A stretch of DNA of 57,265 bases from an uncultured Clostridia bacterium (GTDB lineage: Bacteria > Bacillota > Clostridia > TANB77 > CAG-508), in the NCBI GenBank assembly GCA_944387555.1, contig CALXFH010000009.1, positions 1 to 57,265 of the forward strand, in the 5' to 3' direction. Below, in pieces: positions 17,294 through 26,351 of the stretch. Positions within the stretch are counted from its first letter, which is position 1; the number at the start of each line of letters is the position of its first letter. Both the position numbers and the translations under genes were made by a program. The notes beneath the pieces are model-generated. The model did no database searches, was not told the origin of the DNA, and saw only the letters and a program-made list of their open reading frames with translations.

Positions 17294-18209
17294 TTAACCC
17301 TCCAAAATAATTTTTATATTATTTTGTATATTTTCTTCTGCATTAAGCCATATTGTATCTTTGTTTTTTCTAAACCATGTTAGTTGTCTTTTTGCATATC
17401 TCCTAGTTTCTTGTTTTATTTTCTCAATCATTTCTTCTTTTGTCAATCTTTTTTCTAAATAATCTACTACTTCTTTATATCCGAAGTCCTTGCATTGCTG
17501 TTGGAAATTTCTTGTATTTTTTGTAAATTCTTTCTACTTCTTCTATTAAACCTTGTTCTATCATAATGTCTACTCTTTTATTTATTCTTTCATATAATTT
17601 TTCTCTTTCCATATTTAATGCAAAAACTTTATAATCAAATTCTACTTCGTTTTTTCTTGACTCTTTTTCCTGCTCTGTTTTATTTTTTCCTGTTGCATGA
17701 TATATCTCAAGTATTCTTAATATTCTTTTCTTATCATTTGGGCTTATTTTCTTTATTGCTTCTTTATCTATTTTTTTTGCTTCTTCATATAGAACATTTA
17801 ATCCTTCTTTTTGAACTCTTTTTTCTAGCTCTTCTCTATAGTTTTCGTCAAATTCTATTTCTGGATAATCTATTTCATAAATTAAACTGTCCACATAAAG
17901 TCCAGTACCTCCTACTACTATTGGTACCTTTCCTTTGGCTATTATTTCTCTAATCGCATTTTTTGCATCTTTTTTGTAATCTGCAACACTATATCTTTCA
18001 TCTGGTGAAATTATATCTATCATATAATGTTTTATTCCTTGCATTTCTTCTTTTGTAGGTTTTGCTGTTCCTATATCCATTTCTTTATATATTTGCATAG
18101 AATCACAAGACACAATTTCACCATTTATTTTCTTTGCAAGCTCAATTGATAATGCTGTCTTTCCTGATGCTGTTGGTCCACAAATCACTATTACTTTTTC
18201 CTTTTCCAT
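17294..18209 (-). CDS. miaA: tRNA dimethylallyltransferase MiaA, read through a +1 frameshift
   Basis: MiaA adds the i6A37 group to tRNAs reading UNN codons. Zero frame: codons 1-242 (18209-17484), with P-loop GPTASGKTALS, SCDSMQIYKEMDIGTAKP and GGTGLYVDSLIYE, then CTT CGG ATA TAA. The conserved C-terminus (GYKEVVDYL, TRRYAKRQLTWFRKN) continues in the +1 frame from 17482 to the TAA at 17296-17294. Skipping the C at 17483 gives QGLGYKEV, exactly the family sequence, and a normal 304-aa length. Without the shift the protein is 244 aa and loses its C-terminal tRNA-contacting part. The ribosome site is weak. Confidence 0.88.
17480..17486 (-). other. +1 frameshift site CTT-CGG-A in miaA
   Basis: The heptamer CTT CGG A lies where MiaA passes from frame 0 to frame +1. 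The zero-frame stop TAA is two codons after the Leu codon (CGG, ATA, TAA). The shifted product reads Leu-Gly-Tyr-Lys-Glu. Confidence 0.75.
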
Positions 18210-18229
18210 TAAATCACATCTTTCTTGTC

Positions 18230-18658
18230 TTACTTCATATTTGCTTCATATACTTTTAATATTCCTTCTTGAACATCTTTCATATATCCACATTCTAAGA
18301 ATAAACATATTAAAAATATTACTAGAATTATTATCATTCTTACTTTAAAGATACTTTCTTCTATTTCTCCATTTTCTTTCTTTTTAAAAGTTTTACAGAT
18401 AAATGGTAACACTAATGAATTTAATCCAGTAAACAATAATACAATTACTTGTCCTACACTTTTTTCTATATTTCCATTTTCATATGTTATTCCGCTTTTT
18501 GATATAGAAAACACTATTTGTGTTATTAAAAATACCGCTACTATCCCTGCAAATATTATTAATAATTTTTTGGGAGTTTCAGTATCTTCTAAACTACTCC
18601 AAGTCCAAGCAATTACTAACAAATATACTATTATTATTCCTATTATAATAAATGTCAT
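18230..18658 (-). CDS. Hypothetical multi-pass membrane protein, 142 aa
   Basis: Four predicted hydrophobic segments (FIIIGIIIVYLLVIAW, LLIIFAGIVAVFLITQIVF, VIVLLFTGLNSLVLPFI, MIIILVIFLICLFLECGY). I start at the ATG at 18658 because AAGGAG precedes it; a TTG at 18688 would overlap mutL. It lies between mutL and miaA in the same transcription unit. No family is recognised. Confidence 0.6.
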   Translation of the reverse strand: MTFIIIGIIIVYLLVIAWTWSSLEDTETPKKLLIIFAGIVAVFLITQIVFSISKSGITYENGNIEKSVGQVIVLLFTGLNSLVLPFICKTFKKKENGEIEESIFKVRMIIILVIFLICLFLECGYMKDVQEGILKVYEANMK

Positions 18659-18674
18659 TTTCTTTTGTCTCCTT

Positions 18675-21086
18675 CTATTTTCTAGCAAATTTTCTTTCTA
18701 TATCATATTTTGTCATCTTTATAACTGTTGGTCTTCCATGTGGGCATGTAAATGGATTTGGAAGTTTTAATAATTCATCCATTAGTTTTTCTACTTCTTC
18801 TCTTGTTAATGCCATATTTGCTTTTACTGCTGCTTTACATGCTACCGTTGCTATAAACTTTTCTTCTTTTTCTTGTTTTGCTGTTCTTGCTACTGTATTT
18901 ATTTCATCTAGAGTTTCTAAGAATAATTCTTTTGTATCTAAGTCAATACATACAGTAGGTACACCTGTTAATTTTATTGTATTTTCTCCAAATTCTTCTA
19001 AAGTAAATCCTGCTTGTTCAAACATTGCCATATTTTCTTTTGCTATATCCATTTCTTTATGTGTTAGAGTTATTACATCTGGTAATAACAATAATTGTGA
19101 ATCTTTTGTTTTATCACTATAATAATTTTTCTTTACTCTTTCATACATTATTCTTTCATGTGCTGCATGTTGATCTAATATATACATTTCTTCTCCTATT
19201 TCTAGGATTATGTATGTTTTAAATATTATTCCTATAAACTTATATGTTGGTTTTTGGAATTTTTCATCTGTATCAAACATAGATAAATTATTTTTTACAA
19301 TATCAATTGCATTATTTTTATCCTCTTCCTTTTTCTTTTCCTCTGTATCTGATATTGGACTTCTTCCAAATAGTTTTCTATACATTTCATCAAAATCTTC
19401 AGATACAACTTGAGGATTGTTATCTAATTTTTCCATCTTTTGTTTTATTTCGCCAAATTCTTCTTTTATTTCTTCATTATCTATGTTTTCTATTGCATCA
19501 TTTACTTTGTTTATCTTTTCTTTTTGTTCTTCAGTAATTTCTGCTGGTTTTTCTTCTTTAATTTCATTATCAAGATTTTCTTCTACATTTTCATTTTTAC
19601 TTTCATTTTGTTCTGCTTTTATTTCTTCATTATTTTCTACTGTTTCTTTATTATCTTCTTTTTCTTCATCTGGCTTATATTCTACATTTACATCTGATAA
19701 TTTATTTGCTTTACTTTCATTTAGTTCATTTTCTAATTTTGCTCTCATCTTCTTTAATTGTTCTAACACATCTGTTGTGTCTATTGGAGCTCCTACAACT
19801 TCATTTTTACTACTTTCTTTATTTTCTTCCTCTTTATTTTCTACTTCTTTATTCTCTGTATCTGCATGTTTACTATTATAAACATCTTCTAATATGTTTG
19901 TTTTTATTTTACTTTCTTCATCTGTATATTTTTCTATTTGTTTTACATTTTGTTTTCTAAAACCAAATAACCCTCCTTGGTTTTCTTTCTTAGCTTCTCT
20001 TAAATTTCTTAATCTTTCTTCAAAACTTGCTGTAGTTCTTTCTATTTTCTTTTCTCCATTTTCATCTCTTAAACTTTTTTCAGGGTCTGCAACTAGCTCT
20101 CCCTTAAGCAAAGTTTCTTTTATTGCGTGATATACTGCTTGGAATACTTTGTTTTCTTCTTGAAATCTTACTTCTAGTTTTGCAGGATGTACATTTACAT
20201 CTACTTTTGAAGGAAGCATATCAAGATTTAGTACTGCAAAGCCGAATTTTCCTATTGGTATCAAACCTTTATATGCTTGTTCTGTTGCTGCTGTAAGTGT
20301 TTTATCTTTTATATATCTTTTATTTACAAAGAACAATTGATGTGAACGGTTTGATCTTGCAATTTCTGGTTTTCCTATTACCCCTGAAACTGTTATATCT
20401 TCATATTGGTAATTTACTTCTATTATAGCGTTTGCTACATCTTTTCCATATATACTATATATTACATCTTTAAGATTTCCGCTTCCGTTTGTTTGAATTA
20501 CTGTTTTTCCTGTATTTATCAACTTAATTGCAACTTGTGGATTTACTAATGCAATTCTTGTTATTGCATCTTCAATATACCCTGACTCTGTGTAATCTTT
20601 CTTTAAAAACTTGTATCTTACTGGCGTATTAAAAAATAAGTTTCTTACTGTTATTGTTGTTCCTGTTCTACATCCTGCTTCTTCCTTTTCTAATACATCT
20701 CCTGCTTCTACTACTACTCTATAACCTATATCTTGCTCAGCTGTCTTTGATACTAATTCTACATTTGCAACTGCTGCTATACTTGCTAATGCCTCACCTC
20801 TAAACCCCATTGATGTTACTGTATTTAAATCCTCTGCTGACCTTATCTTACTTGTTGCATGTCTTTCAAATGCTATTTCTAAATCATCCGCAGCTATTCC
20901 TTTTCCATTATCACTTACTTTTATAAATGATATTCCACCATTTTTTATTTCTACTGTTATATTAGTAGCCCCTGCATCAATTGAGTTTTCTACCATTTCT
21001 TTTACTACTGATGCTGGTCTTTCTATAACTTCTCCTGCCGCTATTTTATTTATTGTTAATTCATCTAGTAATACTATATTTCCCAT
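18675..21086 (-). CDS. mutL: DNA mismatch repair protein MutL
   Basis: 803 aa, longer than the usual 600-650. The N-terminal GHKL ATPase has EMVENSIDAGA (about 30-40), DNGKGI (about 58-63), TSMGFRGEAL (about 89-98) and NTPVR (about 150). A very acidic, low-complexity linker of roughly 220 residues (about 335-590) is the extra length. The C-terminal domain carries the latent endonuclease motif DQHAAHERIMYE and the zinc-site CPHGRPT. Mismatch strand nicking after MutS recognition is therefore expected; no MutS is in the window. ATG at 21086 after GGAGG. Confidence 0.94.
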   Translation of the reverse strand: MGNIVLLDELTINKIAAGEVIERPASVVKEMVENSIDAGATNITVEIKNGGISFIKVSDNGKGIAADDLEIAFERHATSKIRSAEDLNTVTSMGFRGEALASIAAVANVELVSKTAEQDIGYRVVVEAGDVLEKEEAGCRTGTTITVRNLFFNTPVRYKFLKKDYTESGYIEDAITRIALVNPQVAIKLINTGKTVIQTNGSGNLKDVIYSIYGKDVANAIIEVNYQYEDITVSGVIGKPEIARSNRSHQLFFVNKRYIKDKTLTAATEQAYKGLIPIGKFGFAVLNLDMLPSKVDVNVHPAKLEVRFQEENKVFQAVYHAIKETLLKGELVADPEKSLRDENGEKKIERTTASFEERLRNLREAKKENQGGLFGFRKQNVKQIEKYTDEESKIKTNILEDVYNSKHADTENKEVENKEEENKESSKNEVVGAPIDTTDVLEQLKKMRAKLENELNESKANKLSDVNVEYKPDEEKEDNKETVENNEEIKAEQNESKNENVEENLDNEIKEEKPAEITEEQKEKINKVNDAIENIDNEEIKEEFGEIKQKMEKLDNNPQVVSEDFDEMYRKLFGRSPISDTEEKKKEEDKNNAIDIVKNNLSMFDTDEKFQKPTYKFIGIIFKTYIILEIGEEMYILDQHAAHERIMYERVKKNYYSDKTKDSQLLLLPDVITLTHKEMDIAKENMAMFEQAGFTLEEFGENTIKLTGVPTVCIDLDTKELFLETLDEINTVARTAKQEKEEKFIATVACKAAVKANMALTREEVEKLMDELLKLPNPFTCPHGRPTVIKMTKYDIERKFARK

Positions 21087-21204
21087 TTTAATCCTCCGTT
21101 TTTCTTCTTTAAACCTTTGGACTTATTTTATCATAACGTTTTTTAAAAATCTATACCAAAACACCAATTAAATAAAAATTATTTATTTTTCACATTTCAA
21201 ACAC

Positions 21205-21233
21205 AAACAAGACCCCATTAAGAGGTCTTGTTT
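21205..21233 (-). terminator. Terminator of the DUF6273-like gene
   Basis: AAACAAGACC (21205-21214) pairs with GGTCTTGTTT (21224-21233) directly behind the gene. Confidence 0.75.
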
Positions 21234-21238
21234 TAGAC

Positions 21239-21865
21239 TTAGAGTGAAACCCATGTAATATTGGGCGGGTCAATCTGGACTTTAGATGCCAAAGTCATTA
21301 CGGGGCGCACAGCCACCCTAAAAGCATACCAGTACCCATTCGAATTGAACGTACCACCATTGCCACAAAAGACGCGGCCGTAAAAGACAGCTCCAGGACC
21401 AAAGTAAGCATCGCTGCCATAGTTAAAGGAACCGGGAGAAGCCAGCCAGTATGAAGAAAGATTTTCACTTTTATAGTCAAAACACTCTATGTCTGACTTC
21501 TTAATGCTTTTGGCTTCAAGCATCTTCTTTTGCCAAGTAAGCCACCAAGCTACCTTATTAATAGTATCTATACCATTTTGATATCCTGGCTCTCCATTGA
21601 GATCCAGTTCTTCACTAGTCACAACATTTGCCCTATACTTTGGATAAACACTTCCATCTGGGAACTTAACCAAACCAAGAAGTTCATATGGAATACTATG
21701 TGGCAAACAATCACTTGTAAAGACTTGCTCCTTGTCATAGCCACTTTCCTCTGGTTTAATTACAAGCTTCCTTCCTCCTGGATTTGGTACCAAAATTTTT
21801 TGAGGTACTTCTTCCAATCGCATAACAGAATGAACATTCTCAAGATATACAGGCTCAGTAATCAT
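21239..21865 (-). CDS. DUF6273-like protein, atypical composition
   Basis: 208 aa, no signal peptide. The C-terminal half has the aromatic/glycine pattern of DUF6273 and related lectin-like folds (SSYWLASPGSFN, GGTFNSNGYWYAFRVAVRPVM). Its lone-gene layout, strong promoter (21917-21945), AAAGGA ribosome site and comparatively GC-rich codon choice differ from mutL and secF on either side. I therefore place it with the transferred orphan genes. It contains no in-frame CGG. Function is unknown; the fold is often found in phage-, diversity- or surface-related proteins. Confidence 0.65.
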   Translation of the reverse strand: MITEPVYLENVHSVMRLEEVPQKILVPNPGGRKLVIKPEESGYDKEQVFTSDCLPHSIPYELLGLVKFPDGSVYPKYRANVVTSEELDLNGEPGYQNGIDTINKVAWWLTWQKKMLEAKSIKKSDIECFDYKSENLSSYWLASPGSFNYGSDAYFGPGAVFYGRVFCGNGGTFNSNGYWYAFRVAVRPVMTLASKVQIDPPNITWVSL

Positions 21866-21916
21866 CTTCCATCCTTTCTCTAAGCCTTTCCTACTACAGC
21901 TTTTGCTGATGTTAGC

Positions 21917-21945
21917 ATTTTATCATATTTTACATAATTTTGCAA
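21917..21945 (-). promoter_or_regulatory. Promoter of the DUF6273-like gene
   Basis: Minus strand TTGCAA (21945-21940), 17-base spacer, TAAAAT (21922-21917). Confidence 0.6.
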
Positions 21946-22068
21946 ATTGTTATCCAAACATTTTTCTAATAGTTTCTTTGTCTTTTATTGTCCTAGCAGA
22001 TATATTAAATTCTACTCTTTTTCCTTTTAATTTTTCTGCTTTTTCCATTTTCAAAATAAATGCCTTAA

Positions 22069-22092
22069 AAAGCAGGCTTATTTGCCTGCTTT
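22069..22092 (-). terminator. Terminator overlapping the secF stop
   Basis: AAAGCAGGC and GCCTGCTTT form a 9-bp stem with the stop codon in the loop, then a short U run on the minus strand. Confidence 0.7.
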
Positions 22093-22755
22093 CTCTTTTT
22101 CATTTTTATTTGTTAATTGTTTTTCAAAATAAGATGTAAGACCTATTAATGTTAATAAGTATACAGTAATTACTAATGGAATTGTTACAATACCAATTGG
22201 TATTCTTGTAATTGCCATTACACTAAGTAAAACTGCTTGTGCCACAACTAATATAATAACTGTTTTTAATAAAGTTTTAATTATTCCTAATTTATAATAT
22301 CTTACAGCCATATAAACAAGTATTATTAAAGTTGCAATAGCAAAAGGTGCTATATATGGTTTTATAATATCTCTTCCTCTAGTATTAGGAATACTTTCTA
22401 TTGTTACACTATCTGCTGATAAAGTTGTTCCATATTTTTCATTTACTTTATCTATCAAACCTTGTTTTTGTTCGTCTGTTATGTCTTTTGCTGTTATACT
22501 TACTGTATCTTCATATACTTCAACTTTTTGTATAATTACTTGCTCGCCTTCCATTACTTCATTAGTCATTTGTCTTATATCTGAGATATTAAAATCTGTC
22601 CCTAAATTTAACTCTATCTTCTTACTATCTCTATATCTTAAATCAAAGTTAAGTCCGGCTGTTAATGTAACTATTATCCCTGCAATTATTACGATTGCTA
22701 TTATTGCAATTAATACTTTAGATTTTTTAGTCATTTTTTGCTTGTTTTTTTCCAT
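22078..22755 (-). CDS. secF: Protein-export membrane protein SecF, short form
   Basis: 225 aa, shorter than typical SecF (about 290-310). TM1 (VLIAIIAIVIIAGIIVTLTAGLN), FDLRYRDSKKIELNLG as the degenerate SecF loop, then a soluble P1-like region and several C-terminal TM segments. With SecD it uses the proton motive force to pull secreted proteins out of SecYEG. It overlaps the secD stop by 29 bases and has AGGAGG 11 bases upstream. Sequence conservation is weak but position after secD and topology agree. Confidence 0.78.
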   Translation of the reverse strand: MEKNKQKMTKKSKVLIAIIAIVIIAGIIVTLTAGLNFDLRYRDSKKIELNLGTDFNISDIRQMTNEVMEGEQVIIQKVEVYEDTVSITAKDITDEQKQGLIDKVNEKYGTTLSADSVTIESIPNTRGRDIIKPYIAPFAIATLIILVYMAVRYYKLGIIKTLLKTVIILVVAQAVLLSVMAITRIPIGIVTIPLVITVYLLTLIGLTSYFEKQLTNKNEKEKAGK

Positions 22756-24226
22756 CTTTTACTTTACCTCCTTTGCTTTCTTTTTTACTGGCTTTTACTC
22801 TTACTAGTAGATTTGTTATAGCAATATTGTATATTGCAATTAATGCAATTCCCCAGAACATTACCATTCCAAAACTACTAAGTGGTTCCCAAGGCATAAA
22901 GCAGAAGGTAATAACAGCAATACAAATTGGTATTATTCTTATAAAGAACTCTTTATAAGTTTCTTTAAAAGCTATATTTATTACTGCTTTATCTACTTTT
23001 TCTTCTTTCTTCAATTTTGATAATAATTTATTTACAAAAATATAGTTTAAAATTAGTGTTATTGCAATTCCAAATATTCCTTCTATTGAAATTACTACAT
23101 TTGCATATCTAAGTAATAACAAGAATAGTGAAGCAAGACCAATATAAGAAAATGCATTTACTAATCCATTTGTTCTATATCTGATTATTAATACTATTAA
23201 TGCAATTGCAGCTAGTCCTATAAATACATAAGCAATTATATTTACTTCATCTTGTGTAACATCTGATAAAATATATTCATTTGTATCTACTGTATATTTT
23301 ATAGGCATGTTTCCATTATCTAATACTACTGCCATGCTAGATGCTTGATTTATATAATTTTGTAAAGTATCTGTATCTGTTGTAGCAGTTCCTACTGACA
23401 ATTGTAATCTTCCTGTTTCTATTGTCTCATCAAAACTTGTTGACATGATTTCTTCATCATCTATTTTCATAGTAATTTTTTTTGCTGTTTCTGTACTACT
23501 ATCATCACTTGTTGTATTGTCTGCATTTTCTGTATTTGTTGTATTGTCTGTTGTATTAGTAGTATTGCTTGAATTTGTATATGTGCTACTTATATTTTTT
23601 AATTTATCTTTACCATCCTTATTAAATTCAATATCTAAATATACGGCTGTACCTCTTGAAGTAGTGCTTGAATTAGAGCCATACATTACTCTTGCACTTT
23701 TTATATCGGTATTATCCATAAGTACTTCTTGTGTACTACTATCTACTATTTCAAATTTTCCAGTTGTTCCAAGATTGCTTACAACACTATCTGTATTATC
23801 ATTTTCTGGTATTTCTACTAAAATATCTCCTGTCTCTTCATCTAATTTTGTAACATAATTATCTACACCTAAAGCTTTTAATCTTTTTTCTATTATTTCT
23901 TTAGATTTTTTATAATTATCTTCATTTAATACATCTTGTGAATTAGACGCTGTTTCTTCTTTTGTATATCCTTTTTCTGCTAATTCTTCATCAGATAAAT
24001 TATCTGCATCTGTAACTTCATTTCCATCTGCATCTTTTATTTTAGTATCTGTAGATGTGTCAACTGTTAACCTTATATTTCTTCCACCTTTTAAATCCAT
24101 AGCATATGAATAATCTTTTACTTTGTCTTCCATTCTATTTTGTACTGGTACATATACTCCAAAAAATGCTATCATTGTAACTAGTACAATTCCTAATATA
24201 ATTGTTAATAATTTTATTTTCTTCAT
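22727..24226 (-). CDS. secD: Protein-export membrane protein SecD
   Basis: 499 aa. TM1, then the family signature DLKGGRNIRLTVD (about 44-56), a large extracellular P1 domain with a Thr/Asn-rich low-complexity insertion (about 205-245), and five C-terminal TM segments. It is the partner of SecF in the late steps of Sec-dependent export. ATG at 24226 after GGAGG; 26 bases from the HD hydrolase gene upstream, so they are probably one operon. Confidence 0.88.
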   Translation of the reverse strand: MKKIKLLTIILGIVLVTMIAFFGVYVPVQNRMEDKVKDYSYAMDLKGGRNIRLTVDTSTDTKIKDADGNEVTDADNLSDEELAEKGYTKEETASNSQDVLNEDNYKKSKEIIEKRLKALGVDNYVTKLDEETGDILVEIPENDNTDSVVSNLGTTGKFEIVDSSTQEVLMDNTDIKSARVMYGSNSSTTSRGTAVYLDIEFNKDGKDKLKNISSTYTNSSNTTNTTDNTTNTENADNTTSDDSSTETAKKITMKIDDEEIMSTSFDETIETGRLQLSVGTATTDTDTLQNYINQASSMAVVLDNGNMPIKYTVDTNEYILSDVTQDEVNIIAYVFIGLAAIALIVLIIRYRTNGLVNAFSYIGLASLFLLLLRYANVVISIEGIFGIAITLILNYIFVNKLLSKLKKEEKVDKAVINIAFKETYKEFFIRIIPICIAVITFCFMPWEPLSSFGMVMFWGIALIAIYNIAITNLLVRVKASKKESKGGKVKDGKKQAKND

Positions 24227-24252
24227 GATATTTCCTCCATTTTAATTTCTAG

Positions 24253-24913
24253 CTATAATAATTTTGTTCCATTTATTACTAATTCAAACCATATTTTTAA
24301 GTATTTAGCTGCATACTTACTCATCATAGTTCTATCCATAAATATTTCAAAATAATCTAAAACAGGACATAGTTTTGTATCAATAGTTAAATTAAGAATT
24401 ATCTTCCTTTCTTTACTATCTATTTTAAGTTCTGCATTTGTTACTGCATAATTTACTCTATCATGTATATCAAACGTTGATAAATTAGTATTTGTTACTC
24501 TATCTCTATGGACATCTGATTTATCTGCTAAGATTAATGCTGCTGATATATCACTTACTGCTGTTCCTGTATTTTCGTCGTGATTTCCTATTGCCATCAT
24601 TATTTCAGTTCTTTCTTTTACATCCATTCCCATATCTTTTAAAATGTTGTATGCCATAATTGCTCCACTATGTGCGTGGTCTGTCCTATTCACACAATTT
24701 CCTATATCATGTAAATACCCAGCAATTCTTGCAAGCTCTATAGTTCTTTCTGGATATCCTAATTCTTGTAAAATATCCCCTGCTCTTTTAGATACTATTG
24801 AAATATGTCTGTGACTATGTTCAGTATATCCGGAGTCCATCTAGTTGTTTCTGTGCTCCTTTAATTAGAGCTTCTACCTCTTCATTTTTTCTAACATCAT
24901 TTAAGGTAATCAA
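24253..24913 (-). CDS. HD-domain phosphohydrolase, read through a +1 frameshift
   Basis: Starts with TTG at 24913 (AGGAGG eight bases ahead): 27 zero-frame codons LITLNDVRKNEE...KQLDGL, then CTC CGG ATA TAC TGA. Skipping the C at 24832 continues GYTEHSHRHISIV to the stop at 24253, giving 219 aa and the conserved LGYTEH junction seen in this HD family. Metal-binding residues: YTEHSHRH, YLHDIGN (HD), DHAHSGA and GNHDE. Such proteins hydrolyse phosphate esters of nucleotides or second messengers; the substrate is unknown. An internal ATG at 24840 would give a headless 195-aa product lacking a good ribosome site. Confidence 0.82.
24829..24835 (-). other. +1 frameshift site CTC-CGG-A in the HD hydrolase gene
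   Basis: The zero frame ends three codons later (CGG ATA TAC TGA). The +1 frame gives Leu-Gly-Tyr-Thr-Glu-His. The preceding codon is CTC, so simple slippage of the Leu tRNA onto UCC would be poor. Confidence 0.72.
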
Positions 24914-24996
24914 ATCTTGTTCCTCCTTCAAATTAGTCTTTTTAGATTTTATATTAAAATGGAAAAAATATCAATATTTTTTATAAAATTATTTTA

Positions 24997-26334
24997 TTAT
25001 TTCATATTATTAGTTCCAACATCTTCTTGCCACAAATCAATTAAATATTGTTTTTCTGTTTTTGGAATTAAAGACATTCTATATGCTCCTATTGGTTTAT
25101 CATGAGCAAAAGTTGTTTCCTCCCCATCTGATACTGGTTCTAACCAACCAACTCCTTCTACCCATATTTGATACACAATTGAATAGTAAGAATAATCCTT
25201 TAACCTAAAATTTAAAGCAGTTATTCCAAAAAGATATTGTCCTTCGTTTTCTGCTGGTACTGGCTCTCCTCCAGACTCACCTTTATACCCTACAAAATTC
25301 ACATTTAATCCTCCTAAATATATTCCAGGATAACCATTTACATATGCAAAAAATGAATTTTCTAATGTTGCAAATTTATTTTGTCCTGGATTATATCCAT
25401 GAATATAATTTGTTTCTGCATAATTGCATCTTCCTTTTTTTCCTTCTCCCCAATTAGTATATATATAACAATTTTCTCCTATAAAGTCTTTATCTAAGCC
25501 TTTCCACCATAGTCCTACAGCTTCTATCTTATACTTTTGATTTTCTGTTAAAAATTTTTTCCCGACAATTTCATTTAATCCTGTTCCTGTTTCAAATCCT
25601 GACATTTTATAATTTCCAGCTGAATATCTTATTTCTATATTTGTTGCTTTATCTATTTTTACATCTATATTAGTACTATTTCCTGCTAAATCTGTTACCA
25701 AAAATGGATATAATACATTACATGCAAATTCTTTATTTAAAATCATAGCATCTTCTGATAAATTCCAAGCATTTACTTCTCTTATTTTTTCGTTTGCAAT
25801 TATTTTAGCGTTTATTCTACCATCTTCTAATTCTTCTTGAGTAAAATTCACAACTGGAGCTATATTGTCTATTATTATTCCCGTATCAAATATTGCTTCT
25901 TTATTTACTTGATTTGCAATATCTACAACTGAGCCTTCTGGAACTTTTAATTTTAACCTTCCATTTCCAGTTATTCCTGTTAACGTAATTGTATAATAAA
26001 CATATTCTCCCATACTTTTTTTAGTTACGTTTTTATTTTTAGGCTTGAATTCTTCATTATCTAATAAAAATTTTATATTATCTAATGTATTTTCTTCTTT
26101 AATGTTTCTTTCCTTCACTCCAAGTTCTATAGTTATAGTATGTGTTTTATTTGCAAATTTATTATATTTTTCGTTAGTATTGCTTACATTTATAAATTCT
26201 ATTTTAGGTATTTCGCCATCTATATTTATATCAGCAACTAAAAGTGTATTATCTACTACGTATTTTGCATAACTGTTAACACATAGTAAACTAACCATAA
26301 AAATCACAAATAAAAAAACAATTAATTTTTTCAA
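24997..26334 (-). CDS. Secreted surface protein with a ChW repeat
   Basis: 445 aa from TTG at 26334, seven to eight bases after AGGAGG. Signal peptide-like N-terminus (KKLIVFLFVIFMVSLLCVNSYAKYV), resembling SipW-type cleavage regions. The middle is Ig-like (APVVNFTQEELEDG, VTDLAGNST). The C-terminal YQIWVEGVGWLEPVSDGEE to KPIGAYRMSL matches the clostridial hydrophobic-with-conserved-W (ChW) repeat, which is thought to mediate cell-surface or ligand binding. It is the last gene of the TasA-like operon, 17 bases after the gene at 26352-26954. I infer an exported adhesin or matrix component. Confidence 0.72.
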   Translation of the reverse strand: MKKLIVFLFVIFMVSLLCVNSYAKYVVDNTLLVADINIDGEIPKIEFINVSNTNEKYNKFANKTHTITIELGVKERNIKEENTLDNIKFLLDNEEFKPKNKNVTKKSMGEYVYYTITLTGITGNGRLKLKVPEGSVVDIANQVNKEAIFDTGIIIDNIAPVVNFTQEELEDGRINAKIIANEKIREVNAWNLSEDAMILNKEFACNVLYPFLVTDLAGNSTNIDVKIDKATNIEIRYSAGNYKMSGFETGTGLNEIVGKKFLTENQKYKIEAVGLWWKGLDKDFIGENCYIYTNWGEGKKGRCNYAETNYIHGYNPGQNKFATLENSFFAYVNGYPGIYLGGLNVNFVGYKGESGGEPVPAENEGQYLFGITALNFRLKDYSYYSIVYQIWVEGVGWLEPVSDGEETTFAHDKPIGAYRMSLIPKTEKQYLIDLWQEDVGTNNMK

Positions 26335-26351
26335 AGTTTCACCTCCTAATT

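Noticed and set aside
19025..20130. Plus-strand ORFs opposite mutL
   Set aside because: They are Leu/Phe/Ser-rich antisense shadows of the acidic MutL linker, with no ribosome sites. The same applies to most plus-strand ORFs in the window.
24253..24840. HD hydrolase starting at the internal ATG (24840)
   Set aside because: This start lacks a good ribosome site and the LGYTEH junction; the TTG at 24913 with AGGAGG plus the shift restores both.
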